64,000 nucleotides of DNA from Gonocerus acuteangulatus. Taxonomy: Eukaryota > Arthropoda > Insecta > Hemiptera > Coreidae. Where the stretch lies: contig OX328132.1 in the NCBI GenBank assembly GCA_946811695.1, positions 125,714,882-125,778,881 of the forward strand, given 5' to 3'. Below are positions 34,490-45,879 of this stretch, in pieces. Position 1 is the stretch's first letter; the number at the start of each line of letters is the position of its first letter. The notes below the pieces were generated by a model. That model was given only the letters and a program-made list of their open reading frames with translations. It ran no database searches and was not told the DNA's origin. Made by a program: the position numbers and the translations under genes.

Positions 34490-35870
34490 TTATGAGAGGA
34501 GATGAGTAGAGGCTCAGAACCCTCGTGAAGGAACTGTAGCGTGGAGATGAGGTGTGGCTCAAAACCCACCTGAAGGAACTGTAGAGTGTAGATGAGTAGC
34601 TGCTCAGAACCCTCCTGAAGGAAGTGTAGAGTAGAGATGAGTAGTTGCTCAGAACCCTCCCGAAGGTAGTGTAGAGTAGAGATGAGTAGAGGCTCAGAAC
34701 CCTCCCAAAGGAAGTGTAGAGTAGAGATGAGTAGTTGCTCAGAACACTCCTGAAGGAAGTGTAGAGTAGAGATGAGTAGTAGCTCAGAACCCTCCCGAAG
34801 GTAGTGTAGAGTAGAGATGAGTAGTTTCTCAGAACCCTCCCGAAGGTAGTGTAGAGTAGAGATGAGTAGTTGCTCAGAACCCTCCCGAAGGTAGTGTAGA
34901 GTAGAGATGAGTAGAGGCTCAGAACCCTCCCAAAGGAAGTGTAGAGTAGAGATGAGTAGTTGCTCAGAACCCTCCCGAAGGAAGTGTAGAGTAGAGATGA
35001 GTAGTAGCTCAGAACCCTCCCGAAGGTAGTGTAGAGTAGAGATGAGTAGAGGCTCAGAACCCTCCCAAAGGAAGTGTAGAGTAGAGATGAGTAGTTGCTC
35101 AGAACACTCCTGAAGGAAGTGTAGAGTAGAGATGAGTAGTAGCTCAGAACCCTCCCAAAGGTAGTGTAGAGTAGAGATGAGTAGTTTCTCAGAACCCTCC
35201 CGAAGGTAGTGTAGAGTAGAGATGAGTAGTTGCTCAGAACCCTCCCGAAGGTAGTGTAGAGTAGAGATGAATAGAGGCTCAGAACCCTCCCAAAGGAAGT
35301 GTAGAGTAGAGATGAGTAGTTGCTCAGAACCCTCCCGAAGGAAGTGTAGAGTAGAGATGAGTAGTTGCTCAGAACCCTCCCGAAGGAAGTGTAGAGTAGA
35401 GATGAATAGAGGCTCAGAACCCTCCCAAAGGAAGTGTAGAGTAGAGATGAGTAGTTGCTCAGAACCCTCCCGAAGGAAGTGTAGAGTAGAGATGAGTAGT
35501 TGCTCAGAACCCTCCCGAAGGAAGTGTAGAGTAGAGATGAGTAGTTGCTCAGAACACTCCTGAAGGAAGTGTAGAGTAGAGATGAGTAGTAGCTCAGAAC
35601 CCTCCCGAAGGTAGTGTAGAGTAGAGATGAGTAGTTTCTCAGAACCCTCCCGAAGGTAGTGTAGAGTAGAGATGAGTAGTTGCTCAGAACCCTCCCGAAG
35701 GAAGTGTAGAGTAGAGATGAGTAGTTGCTCAGAACCCTCCCGAAGGTAGTGTAGAGTAGAGATGAGTAGAGGCTCAGAACCCTCCCGAAGGTAGTGTAGA
35801 GTAGAGATAAGTAGTTGCTCAGAACCCTCCCAAAGGAAGTGTAGAGTGTAGATGAGTAGGGACTAGGTGG
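34490..35870 (-). repeat. 45-bp satellite with higher-order structure
   Basis: About 30 units of 45 bp contain GTGTAGAGTAGAGATGAGTA. Marked variants (GAACACTCCTGAAG at 34741, 35101 and 35551) recur after 360 and 450 bp, meaning 8- and 10-unit higher-order repeats. A 465-codon frame on the minus strand (34485-35882), made of 15-residue repeats, follows from the unit length. The plus strand is open too (35267-35563). I do not regard it as a gene. Confidence 0.95.
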
Positions 35871-36640
35871 AGAAGATCGCAACTGTCTACACCACCTCGA
35901 AGAGAGAGCTATAGATTATGAAAGAAGCGTAGCGGTTGAGTATTAGTAACCTTGGGGCTATTGAGTCCATCCTTCAGGGCAGACAGACAGCTCGTCTCTT
36001 CTCGTCATCATTCAAGTGACAGCCTTGAGTTTTTTCAAAACCTTTGCCACGACAATGAGCATGTTCATTGAATAGGTTCGCTCCTATTTCGATGATATCA
36101 ATCGAATTAGTAATAAATGTATAAGATTTGAAGAAAAGTGCTGCTCAATGTTTGGGTAGATAGCGCATTAACAGGTCTAAGCCTTCGGCCATAATCTTAT
36201 TGTCGATGTCGAGTCAGACTAGAAGGCGTACAAACTGTTGCTGGGATTAGGACTTTTTACATAAATGTTATGTTTTTTGGTTCTGAATCCGAAGACGACC
36301 GCCATTCTAGTTCATCACTTACAGTTTTCTTGCGAAATATGAGGGATGGGAAACAAATGACACAAAAATGTAGAAGAAACGCCATCATTTCTATGATGTA
36401 CAAACTTAAATAGAAATTGTTTTCAATTCTACGCAAATTGCTTATCGAAACAAATGACTTGTATGGCATGATTTTGGGCACTCATTACACCTGGGATTCT
36501 TGAATCCTATCCAACATCTCCTATCTTAGATTTAAAAACGGTTGCCCGGTAAAATAAACCAACATAAACCGTACCGAGGATTATAAGACCTATTGTGCCA
36601 CCCGACGCGCAGTGGTGCCAAACGACATTTCGTTTTTTAA
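35871..36640. other. Intergenic DNA
   Basis: No coding or repeat features are supported. Confidence 0.4.
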
Positions 36641-36643
36641 ACA

Positions 36644-37310
36644 GGTTAAGATTAGGAGGCTACAGCTTCCTAATCTTAACCGATTTCAGGGCATTTTTTT
36701 CTTATGGAAGCTTATAAAATTTAGAACAACTTTGTCTAGCTAGATTTTGTTTTTGTGTTACCCTTGTTCATTAAATTACGTGTAAAGAAGTTCAATTTAC
36801 GAAGTTTTTTACAATTGAACATAAAATTTCATTTTTCATCTAACTTAATATCAGTACTGATATCGTTGAAATTAAACTTTCAAATCACGACTAGACTTGG
36901 AAAAAATCAGACTGAATCATCTTCATAAAATGTAAATTAATCTTCATCCGACAACGAGATTAATTTAAATATTATTTAGTGTAGATAACGCAAGCACACA
37001 CAAAAAAAAGTGGTCTTTTCCAAAGACACTATACATATATTCTCAAGTATCTGGACATGCTGAATCCGAATCCGGTGTCCGTTTCACCTCATCACGTCAG
37101 GTTTATCAGAATTTGAAGGTCGAATTTTGTATGAAGTTGTTAAAGAAGAAATAACTAGAGCTTCCATGGTTTTGAGGATCGTTGATACATAATTTAATAA
37201 AAAAGAAAAACCAAAAACCAAAATCTGGCTAGACAATGTTGTTCTAAATTTGATAAGCATTCATTTAAAAAAATGCATTAAAATCTGTTAAGATTTACTG
37301 GCTGTAAATT
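36644..37310. mobile_element. Foldback element FB with TIRs of about 130 bp
   Basis: The left arm (about 36655-36780: ATCTTAACCGATTTCAGG, TTTAGAACAACTTTGTCTAG) is mirrored at about 37188-37305. A 14-bp perfect hairpin (GGTTAAGATTAGGA, 36644-36681) marks its left edge. The interior shares sequence with 13800-13960. It is non-coding. Confidence 0.75.
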
Positions 37311-37379
37311 TTTTGGAAACACAATATGTCGTTGGGCCCCTCCGTGCGGCGAGCCGGTTATAATACCTGATCCTGTACA

Positions 37380-37620
37380 GATTAAGAAGAGCCTCCGTAC
37401 ATGGGCGTGTATGAGCGGGGGTGGTGAGCCCCCCCCCCCCGTCAAACTATTATAAAAAGGTGACATAAAACCTCAAAAATAAGTTAAAAAAGATCACTCA
37501 GTTAAGAAGAAATAATATTTTTTTGGGTGTAATAGCGTTTTAATTGGCTAACAATTCCAAGTGCTAAATTGTTAGTATTCCATACCCCCTAAATCCCTTC
37601 CCCCCCCCCAAAATTATTAA
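37380..37620 (+). repeat. Dispersed repeat family Z
   Basis: C-runs at 37428-37440 and 37601-37610. It is the reverse complement of part of 16260-16700. Confidence 0.5.
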
Positions 37621-37831
37621 CTGTGTGCCAAGTTTGGTCAAACTATGTGGATTTCTATCAGGAACAAAAAGACAGACAGACAATCAGCTGAATTTTATAT
37701 GTATAGATGAATCATTCGAAGTTAGAAAGATGGTAGTTTTAGATTTATAGGCACATTTTCCCGACCCAAATCGCTCCCACTGACATTTTCCATACCCATA
37801 ATGCGCAAAATAGATCTCTGTATATATAAAC

Positions 37832-37836
<5 letters not shown>

Positions 37837-37897
<61 letters not shown>
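37837..37897. repeat. (TA)n microsatellite
   Basis: A TA run of about 60 bp. Confidence 0.95.
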
Positions 37898-37899
<2 letters not shown>

Positions 37900-38300
37900 C
37901 CCTGCGTAAAATGAATCTAGTACATTTCCCCTTTAAATAGAATCTTTTTATTATTGAACTTCACTGTTAACCTAAACTAGAGTTTTCCAGAAAATTGAAG
38001 TAGTATTAGTACCAGTCAAGGCTATGAATCGCCTTGAATTGTATTAATTTTGGTGTAAAGGCCGTGGAAACCGCACTGAGGCCAAGGAAGGACGGGTGGC
38101 CCCCGTCAGAGGGTCGAACAGTTCACGATTGCAATTCTATAATATACATGAATACACTATTAGATTGATACAATGTTCCAAGCTTAGAGGGCTCCACCAA
38201 CCACAAATAGCCCTGATGCTGAGGTGTAGGAGCTGGGGGTGGGAGCTTTCACCTTGATCTCTTTATCGCTTCTCTAGAGCAGCAGTCATACGCTGTGGGC
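37898..38300. other. Intergenic DNA
   Basis: Nothing is recognised. Confidence 0.4.
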
Positions 38301-38990
38301 TTTTCAGGTTCTGACCCAAAGCTAGTGGATCGGGGATTCCTTCAAGAGGCTTTTCAGGTTCAAACTCAACGCTAGTGGATCGGGGATTCCTTCGAGAGGC
38401 TTTTCAGGTTCCCACTCAAAGCTAGAGGATCGGGGATTCTTTCAAGAGGCTTTTCAGGTTCCGACTCAAAGCTAGTGGATCGGGGATTCCTTCAAGAGAC
38501 TTTTCAGGTTCTAACTCAACGCTAGTGGATCGGGGATTCCTTCGAGAGGCTTTTCAGGTTCCGACTCAAAGCTAGTGGATCGGGGATTCCTTCAAGAGGC
38601 TTTTCAAGGACCGCCTCCAAGCTAGTGTATCGGGGATTCCTTCAAGAGCTCCTCTAGAGCAGCATTCATACACTATGGGCTTTTCAGGTTCTAACTCAAC
38701 GCTAGTGGATCACGGATTCCTTTAAGAGGCTTTTCAGGATCCGACTCAAAGCTACTGGATTGGGGATTCCTTCAACAGGCTTTTCAGGTTCCGACTCCAA
38801 GCTAGTGGATCGGGGATTCCTTCAAGAGGCTTTTCAGATTCTAACTCAACGCTAGTGGATCAGGGATTCCTTCAAGAGGTTTTTCAGGTTCTAACTCAAC
38901 GCTAGTGGATCGGGGATTTCTTCAAGAGGCTTTTCAGTGACCGCCTCCAAGCTAGTGGGTCGGGGATTCCTTCAAGTGGCTTTTCAGTCT
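38301..38990 (+). repeat. 60-bp minisatellite
   Basis: About 12 units contain GAGGCTTTTCAGGTTC and AGCTAGTGGATCGGGGATTC. Spacing is 60 bp with a short disruption near 38650. Confidence 0.93.
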
Positions 38991-39115
38991 GCGGATGATC
39001 TGGTTTAAGTGGGATGTAGAGAGAGGGCATACTAATAATAATAATGAAGGTATGTGTAAATCGCGAAATTCACGGATTTTTTTTTTCTTTTATTATTTTT
39101 AATATATTGGCTTTC

Positions 39116-39307
39116 CTAATAACTGACAACAGTAACTGTTCGAGAACTTGTGGAAAAACTTAAAGTTAGCAAATCGGTCGTCCATGACCACATCAAAGCA
39201 ATTGGAGAAGTAAAAAAGCTCGAAAATTGCGTTCAACACGCTTTAAACACAGCCAAAAAATCAGCACTATGAAGTTTGTACTTATTTGCCGAAACAAAAA
39301 TAACCCT
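39116..39307 (+). pseudogene. mariner transposase, N-terminal part
   Basis: The plus strand reads TVRELVEKLKVSKSVVHDHI, then KAIGEVKKLEN, matching the second helix-turn-helix and linker of mariner transposases. It stops at a 1.5-kb insertion and resumes at 40820. The 12-bp AAAAATAACCCT at 39296-39307 is duplicated at 40820-40831. The frame is damaged and the N-terminus is missing. Confidence 0.85.
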
Positions 39308-39377
39308 GGCGAATAAGGCGGAAGGTCAATAAAATATCGCCACACACTTTTACACTTTTTATTTATCTTCCCTACAT

Positions 39378-39406
39378 GTTTCGCACCCTTTTTGGTGCCT
39401 CTTCAG
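39378..39406 (-). ncRNA. Hammerhead-ribozyme-like core in the inverted repeat
   Basis: Minus strand: CTGAAGA, a stem GCACC/GGTGC, then GAAAC. The mirror copy at 40708-40735 keeps the stem but has lost the CTGA part. Confidence 0.3.
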
Positions 39407-39570
39407 GGGAACACTCTTAAACATTAAATTCAGCCTCGACCTGAGGAATGGAACCTTCCACTAGCAGGGCCTCGTCTAGACTGGTCATTGACTGAACGAA
39501 TCCAATATGGTGTTGTTAAGTGTATAGGATTTACAACTTACAAGAATGAATTGCAGTTTTCAATTGCGAG

Positions 39571-39644
39571 AGAACACTTAATACTGTTTTATTTATTTTG
39601 AAAACATGTGGTTTTTTTTGGGGGGTTATCTGATAACCGCTACA
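39571..39644 (-). repeat. 3' LTR fragment of the gypsy element
   Basis: It is a direct repeat of 40581-40654. On the minus strand it begins TGTAGCGGTTATCAGATAAC, preceded by the purine tract GGGAGGGGAA at the integrase stop. Confidence 0.75.
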
Positions 39645-40580
39645 GGATTCCCCTCCCAGATGACGGAGTCAGAGAAGCTGACTGTGAAACTCGTTTCACG
39701 GTTCTCCCGGAACGGGTCCTGTAGGGCTCCTGAGTTGGCGGTGGCGGTTGAGACTGCGTTTTTGGGAGAACTGGTGGTGTGTCCTGAGTCTGTTCGGATG
39801 GAAGAAACGCAGGCTTAAGCCGGTCTGTCGATATGGTGGCTTGGCGGCCTGGGAGTTGCACTTCGAAGTACTTGTCGTGTCGTTGGAGAACTCTGTGTGG
39901 TCCGGAGTATGGTGGTGTCAGTGGACGTCGGGCACAGTCTTCCCTGATGAACACATGCGTGCAGTTCTGCAACTCCTGGTGTACATAGGTCTTCTTAGTG
40001 CTCTCCTTATACTCGGCTGGTCGAAGGGTGCGAAGATGTTCCTTCAGCTCCTGCAGGAGTACGTGTGGATCTTCCGCGGTCGTGTGTTGCTCCAAGAATT
40101 CGCCTGGCAATCTTATGGGACAACCGTAGACTGCTTCAGCTATGCTCGATGAAGTATCATCTCGCAGGCTGGCTCTGAGTCCGAGGAGTACGGTCGGCAA
40201 TATGCGGGTCCAGTTGTTGCTGTCAAGGTGTGCTGTAATGGCGGCTTTGAGTGTCCGGTGCCATCGTTCTATGCATCCGTTAGCTTGGGGATGATAAGCA
40301 GTTGTGCGACCTTTCTCGATTCCCAGAAGCGAAGTCAGCTGATGAAAAAGCTGGGATTCATATTGCCGGCCTTGGTCGGTGGTTATTCTTGAGGGAACGC
40401 CGAATCGGCAGATCCAACCAGTGTAGAATGCGCTTGAGACGGTTTCGGCTGTGATGTCACGTAATGGTATTGCTTCTGTCCATCTGGTTTGACGGTCTAT
40501 CATCGTGAGACAGTAACGGTGGCCGTCGGAGGGTGGTAGTGGGCCAATTAAATCTAAGTGGACATGCTGAAAGCGAGTGG
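39640..40580 (-). pseudogene. Ty3/gypsy integrase, C-terminal half of Pol
   Basis: This frame encodes the DDE integrase core: the LDLIGPLP start with its Asp at the right edge (about 40540); the second Asp in TTDQGRQYES; and the Glu in AYHPQANGCIERWHRTLK. The chromo/GPY-like C-terminal region and a basic TRSGRTVKR tail follow. The stop falls at the LTR edge. Everything upstream (Gag, protease, RT, RNase H and the integrase zinc finger) is missing, deleted to within the 5' LTR. What remains is readable but cannot transpose alone. Confidence 0.92.
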
Positions 40581-40654
40581 CAGAACACTTAATACTGTTT
40601 TATTTATTTTGAAAACATGTGTTTTTTTTGGGGGGGTTATCTGATAACCGCTAC
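40581..40654 (-). repeat. 5' LTR fragment of the gypsy element
   Basis: Near-identical to 39571-39644, with differences only in the length of the homopolymer run near ACATGTG. It is joined directly to integrase sequence, which marks the deletion point. Confidence 0.75.
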
Positions 40655-40819
40655 AGTGTCAAATAGTCAGCTGATCGATAATCGATCCGTCATAAATTTA
40701 AAATTAAAGAGGCATCAAAAAGGGTGCGAAACATGTAGGGAAGATAAATAAAAAGTGTAAAAGTGTGTGGCGATATTTTATTATATATATTTGAGCTAAG
40801 GGTCATTTAATGAATAATT

Positions 40820-41300
40820 AAAAATAACCCTTTTCTGGCCAAAATTGTTACGTGTGATGAAAAGTGAATTGTTTATAATAGCAGTAGATGTCCACGACAG
40901 TGGCTTGACAGAGGAGAAGCTGCAAAACATTTTCAAACCCCGAACTCATTAAAAAAAAAGTTTATGGTTACTATATACACTGCAGCTTCTTAAATCCTTG
41001 TGAAACTATCAATTCTGAATTGCATTGTAACCAAATAAACGCCATGCATCAGCCGTAATGACCTAGGACTCCTTGGTCATTCGGAATGGGCTCATTTTGA
41101 TGTATGACAACGCCCTGCCATGTGTCTCACATGTAACCTCCCAATGAAGCTTGGAGCTTGGCTATGAAACTTTTCCACATCCGCCCCTACTCTCAGGACC
41201 TCTTGCCTCCTGATTGTCAATTTTTTAGACACCTGTACCACTAATGTGTTTATTGACTTCATAAATTCTAAGAAGTCTGAATTCTATTCACATGTTACCA
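40820..41300 (+). pseudogene. mariner transposase, catalytic part
   Basis: Fragments read NNPFLAKIVTCDEK (first catalytic Asp), QWLDRGEA, KKVMVTIY, YDNALPCVSHVT (second Asp) and LGYETFPHPP, in mariner order. The third Asp region (PPDC) follows. A stop replaces the Trp of DEKW and other breaks occur. It joins 39116-39307 after removal of the insertion. A SINE lies just downstream at 41313. Confidence 0.85.
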
Positions 41301-41312
41301 ACACGTTGGCTG

Positions 41313-41497
41313 GGGGTCTCCCGTGGTCTAGTTGCTAGCGCCTTGGATTCATAAGCGGGAGATGGTGGGTTCGATTCCCACCTCCGGCAGGAATTTTCTC
41401 ATCTCAGGGCTCGCTGGGAAAATTCCTCGCTGCACCCTGGACGTCAGCGCTAATGACCTAGATGTAGATGCACCGTAAAACAAAAACAAAAAAAAAA
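41313..41497 (+). mobile_element. tRNA-derived SINE
   Basis: The best-preserved head: box A TGGTCTAGTTGCTAG, box B GGTTCGATTCCCACC. The central inverted repeat is GGAATTTTC/GAAAATTCC. The tail hairpin is around GCGCTAATGACCT, followed by an A-rich end. No clear target duplication is visible. Confidence 0.93.
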
Positions 41498-41541
41498 TGT
41501 ATTGAGAGTATGAGACTATTTAATTAATGAACACAATTATT

Positions 41542-41574
<33 letters not shown>

Positions 41575-42412
41575 TTTAGAATATCACAATCTACAATTCA
41601 ATTGTATTATGTAATTTGATACATGTTACTTGCTCACGCCTCAGGTGTCTCCAGTTGTCAACCGAATGCCTTCCTTGTTAGGAAGGATTCTAGGATGACC
41701 TGGAGTTACCTTACGCCATCCAACCATAGCCTGCGACTAGCAAGGAGGATTGGAGGCGAAGGAGAAGTGGGCTGTGATATCATGAGGAGAGAAAATATCC
41801 ACAGATATCACTCTCATTTATACAATTATAATTTCTTTGATCACTCCACGGATAGTTGTTTTTGTTCACTCCACGACACTTCACTGCCTAAGTAAGTCTC
41901 GGGGCCACTTCCTGTTAAGGCGTCTTGGTGGAGAGGAAGGATGATTTGTGCTGGATAAGGATTGGGCTATAGGATTAGGATGATTGATTAATTTGCTATG
42001 GAAGGATGAGAAGCGGCTAGGGATAATATCTTGGACAAAAGGGATATTTAGGTCATTATGGAGGTTTCGATTTGTAACATAATAAGGAGCATTGACTATG
42101 GTACGTAGAACTTTAGATTGGAATGTTTGGATTCGGTGGATGTTGGAATGCTTGGCTGTCCCCCAAAGTTCTATTCCATAAGTCCAGATAGGTTTTATTA
42201 GTGAGTTGTAGACAGTTAGTTTGTTATGTACGGTTAAGTGTGATGATCGGTTTAGTAGTCTGTATAGCTGTCCGAATCGTCGATTGAGTTCTTGTCGTTT
42301 GAGTTTAATGTGTGCGTTCCAAGTCAATCGAGAGTCAAGGTAAAACCCAAGGTATCGGATGGTATTGGTTATAGGTAAAGGATTGTCGTTGAAGGAAACA
42401 CTAGGGCAGGTA
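41542..42412 (-). pseudogene. 5'-truncated Jockey-clade LINE
   Basis: The minus strand encodes the C-terminal part of a Jockey-type ORF2 (RYLGFYLDSRLTWNAHI; IWTYGIELWGTAK; QSKVLRTIVNAPYYVTNR) ending near 41881. A 3' UTR and a poly(A) tail (T run at 41544-41571) follow. An exact 13-bp duplication GAACACAATTATT flanks it (41529-41541, 42413-42425). Only the last 0.87 kb was inserted, typical of LINE 5' truncation. Confidence 0.93.
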
Positions 42413-42599
42413 GAACACAATTATTAAATACTTTTTTTTAATTTTAATACCGAAATCCTGCATTATTTTCCGGACAACCCAATAAAAAAAAGGTAAAGGA
42501 ATAGAAGCATTTATTGATAGGTTTTGACCTTCAGTAAAACATGTAAACTTACACCTCAAAGAGAATGGAGATGTTAGGTGCCACAACAGGAAACTTACG

Positions 42600-42850
42600 G
42601 AATTTTCGTACCATGTTATACTAAAATACTCATTTTACTGTTAAATGCAATTTAAAAAAACAAAACAAAAAAAAACAAAAAAAAACCAAAAAAAAAACAA
42701 CCAATTAAAAAGTGAGGTAAAGAGAGAAAAAAAAACCTGTTTAAGTTTGTTATTTTTGTGATCTATGGGTTCTGAAACGTGACATTTTCAAGTCGGCTCA
42801 TTCGGTTTGCGTCATGAGATCAACCACAAAAGCTGGTTTCCTCCCGGAAG
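42600..42850 (+). repeat. Dispersed repeat (family X relative)
   Basis: It shares ATGCAATTTAAAA, AACAACCAATTAAAAAGTGA and GCGTCATGAGATCAACC with 17480-17530 and 18030-18130. Confidence 0.5.
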
Positions 42851-43289
42851 GAGTGAGGAACTTGATGCATCATATGTCCACGCACTCGACATTAATAAAA
42901 ATACCAGAAAACATCCCAGTCTTGTGAAAACATAGTTCTGTGAAAAACTGCTTTTTTAGGACAATTTATCAGGATAAAACTGGAAGTTTGTTTAGGATTT
43001 GCCCAAGTTGGGGCAAAGTTATTAAAACTTAAAACATCCTCATGGACGAAATGGATGTCTAATGACATAGAAAACGATTGCAAAAACAGAACAACGTGGT
43101 TCAATTAAAATACTACCACTGTATTTTAATAAGGGTACGTAAGATTCTCCCGTAATAAGTTCTCCCGTTAATAAGTACTCAAGAGGCAGGCTAGAAGTAC
43201 AGATCTAAAAGGCTGGTGTTTAGGAATGGATTGGCCTTGTCCTACTTACAATGGAACCATCAAGATCTCCTGAAGATGGCCCACAATTA
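42851..43289. other. Intergenic DNA
   Basis: A weak CTGAAGATGGCC...GAAAC motif lies near 43271-43302. No gene is recognised. Confidence 0.4.
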
Positions 43290-44490
43290 CCCAACCGAAA
43301 CCTCCCGTTGAAGGAAGTGAGGAAATCCTCCAATCCACTCAAGTAGCTCCTTCATTGGCCTTTACTCCAATGGCAAAAATAAGCAAATCCCCCAATCAAC
43401 ACAAGTAGCTCCTTCAGTGGCCTTTACTCCAATGGCTAGAATAAGCAAATCCCCCAATCAACACAAGTAGCTCCTTCATTGGCCTTTACTCCAACGGCAA
43501 AAATAAGCAAATCCCCCAATCAACACAAGTAGCTCCTTCATTGGCCTTTACTCCAACGGCAAGAATAAGAAAATCCATACGAGAAGCTAATTGTGTTGAT
43601 TGGAGGATTTGCTTGTTGTTGCCGCTGGAGTAAAGGCCAATGAAGGAGCTAATTGTGTGGATTGGAGGATTTGTTAATTCTCGCCGCTGAAGTAAAGGCC
43701 AATGAAGGAGCTACTTGTGTTGATTAGCTACTTGCATTGAAGGATTTGTTAATTCTTGCTGCTGGAGTAAAATCTAATAGAGGAGCTACTTGTGTTGAAT
43801 GGAGGATTTGCTTATTCTTGCTACTGGAGTAAAGTCCAATGAAGGAGCTACTTGTGTTGATTAGCTACTTGCATTGAAGGATTTGTTAATTCTTGCTGCT
43901 GGAGTAAAATCTAATAGAGGAGCTACTTGTGTTGAATAGAGGATTTGCTTATTCTTGCTACTGGAGTAAAGGCCAATGAAGGAGCTACTTGTGTTGATTA
44001 GCTACTTGCATTGAAGGATTTGTTAATTCTTGCTACTGGAGTAAAGGTTAATGAAGGAGCTACTTGTGTTGATTAGCTACTTGCATTGAAGGATTTGTTA
44101 ATTCTTGCTACTGGAGTAAAGGTTAATGAAGGAGCTACTTGTGTTGATTAGCTACTTGCATTGAAGGATTTGTTAATTCTTGCTACTGGAGTAAAGGCCA
44201 ATGAAGGAGCTACTTGTGTTGATTGGAGGATTTTCTAATTCTTGCCGCTGGAATAAAGGGCAACGAAGGAGCTGCTTGCGTGGATTGGAGGATTTGATAA
44301 TTATTGCTGCTGGAGTAAAGGCCAATGAAGGGGCTACTTGTGTGGATTGGAGGATTTGTTAATTCCTGCCGCTGGAGTAAAGGGCAATGAAAGAGCTACT
44401 TTTGTCGATCAGAGGATTTGTTAATTCTTGCCGCTGGAGTAAAGGCCAATGAAAGAGCTACTTTTGTTGATTGAAGGAATTGCTTATTCT
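43290..44490. repeat. Minisatellite in two opposing orientations
   Basis: Units of about 61 bp with AAGTAGCTCCTTCATTGGCC run forward to about 43575. From there the reverse complement (GCCAATGAAGGAGCTACTTG) repeats to 44490 in units of about 62-75 bp. The array therefore forms a large inverted repeat. Confidence 0.92.
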
Positions 44491-44639
44491 TGACAAGAAG
44501 AAAATCCTCCAATCTACACAAGTATGTCCTTCGTTGTCTTTTACAGGCAAATCCAAAATCTAATAATATTTCTTTTGAATGTAGAAGGTCAATAAATAAA
44601 TATGAACGTAATCCACTTCAGAAGCTAAATACTAAAAGC

Positions 44640-44935
44640 AGCGTAATGGAACGTAGATGCCTCTTCAGGATCTAAATACTAACTACAGCCTACTGGAACG
44701 TAGATGCCTCTTCAGGACCTAAATACTTACTACAGCCTAATGGAACGTAGATGCCTCTTCAGTATCTAAATACTAACTACAGCCTACTGGAACGTAGATG
44801 CCTCTTCAGGGCCTAAATACTTACTACAGCCTAATGGAACGTAGATTCCTCTTCAGGAGCTAAATACTAACTACAGCCTAATGGAACGTAGATTCCTCTT
44901 CAGGAGCTAAATACTAACTACAGCCTAACGGAAAG
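44640..44935 (+). repeat. Tandem repeat of about 47 bp
   Basis: Six to seven units contain TGGAACGTAGATGCCTCTTC. Confidence 0.9.
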
Positions 44936-45790
44936 TAGGCGATCCTTTCTCTCTACAATGGCCACGTCATTACTCAGTCTCTACAGTGTCAATCTGCTAG
45001 TTATAGTGAAATGTTTAAAATACCCATACAAAAAAATGTTTAATACAGAGAATTATTACTCACCGAAATAAAAAAAAAAAAAAAATATTATTATTATATG
45101 CAAATAAAACAATTTTATTATTAAATTTTTTTTAATTTACAGTCCAATAAATTGAAAATATATTATTTAATTATATTATTTTGGATTTCTTATTCCCAAC
45201 GTTCTTCCTATTTTTTTTTCAAAGTGAATATTTTATCTTAAGTGTTATCGCGTTCTTTTCTTTATCAATGGTTTTTACATTTGAGAAGACAAATATATGT
45301 TACTCTATAGGATGCTTAGCAAGAGCCGTGTTATTATCTTCCTCATCAACATTTTTTATTTGATATTTAATTCCCTGTTCAGGACAATGCGATAATTCAG
45401 CAACATTAAATTTATTGCGATCATTACAATTAACCTTTTACGTATTATACTTGGTACCTTTTATTGGTTATCTGTTATTTTTTCCTTTATTTTTCTAAAT
45501 TTGTTTTTTTTTTTATTATTATTATAGGTCACGTCAGATTTAACAACGATTTACATATACTTTTATATTATTCGCCGGGTTGTAGCTGTAACCGTAATCA
45601 TCTGTTTTCTTAATCATACAACTGTCCTATCCTAAAGTTGACAGTTGTTTCCGTCAACGTTCTCCTGGGAAAATCAACAGAAAACACATCGAACATGTGC
45701 TTGGCTTTACTGATTTTCTGCCTCCATTTTAGCTACATGAATAGATTTGGAGGCGCCGAATAAAAATGTTGACGATTCGTGAACATATAT
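44936..45790. other. AT-rich intergenic DNA
   Basis: No gene is recognised. It includes T-rich and A-rich runs. Confidence 0.4.
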
Positions 45791-45832
45791 ATCCATAGAT
45801 ATCACGAAGCTAAGCTCGTGATATCTATGGAT
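45791..45832. repeat. 17-bp-arm hairpin
   Basis: ATCCATAGATATCACGA is followed by an 8-base loop and its exact complement. It lies just upstream of the 50-bp array. Confidence 0.95.
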
Positions 45833-45879
45833 CGGGCCTTGCTATCTAGGGCTAAAATTCTGGGATATTTGTAAAGGGA

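Larger units (their letters stand above)
39308..40819. mobile_element. 1.5-kb insertion in mariner with 76-bp inverted repeats
   Basis: It is flanked by the 12-bp duplication AAAAATAACCCT. Just inside are inverted repeats at 39328-39403 and 40708-40782 (AATAAAATATCGCCACACAC...). Each carries a hammerhead-like hairpin. A deleted gypsy element occupies 39571-40654. Inverted terminal blocks, a long target duplication and ribozyme-like cores are features of Penelope-like insertions; no Penelope RT is seen, so the class is inferred. Confidence 0.6.

Noticed and set aside
34485..35882. 465-codon minus-strand frame of 15-residue repeats as a repeat protein
   Set aside because: It is produced by a 45-bp satellite whose unit is a multiple of three. 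The plus strand is open too, and the flanks show no gene structure.
41317..41392. Functional tRNA gene (CAT anticodon position)
   Set aside because: The anticodon stem and acceptor stem do not pair, and the sequence is the head of a SINE repeated five times.
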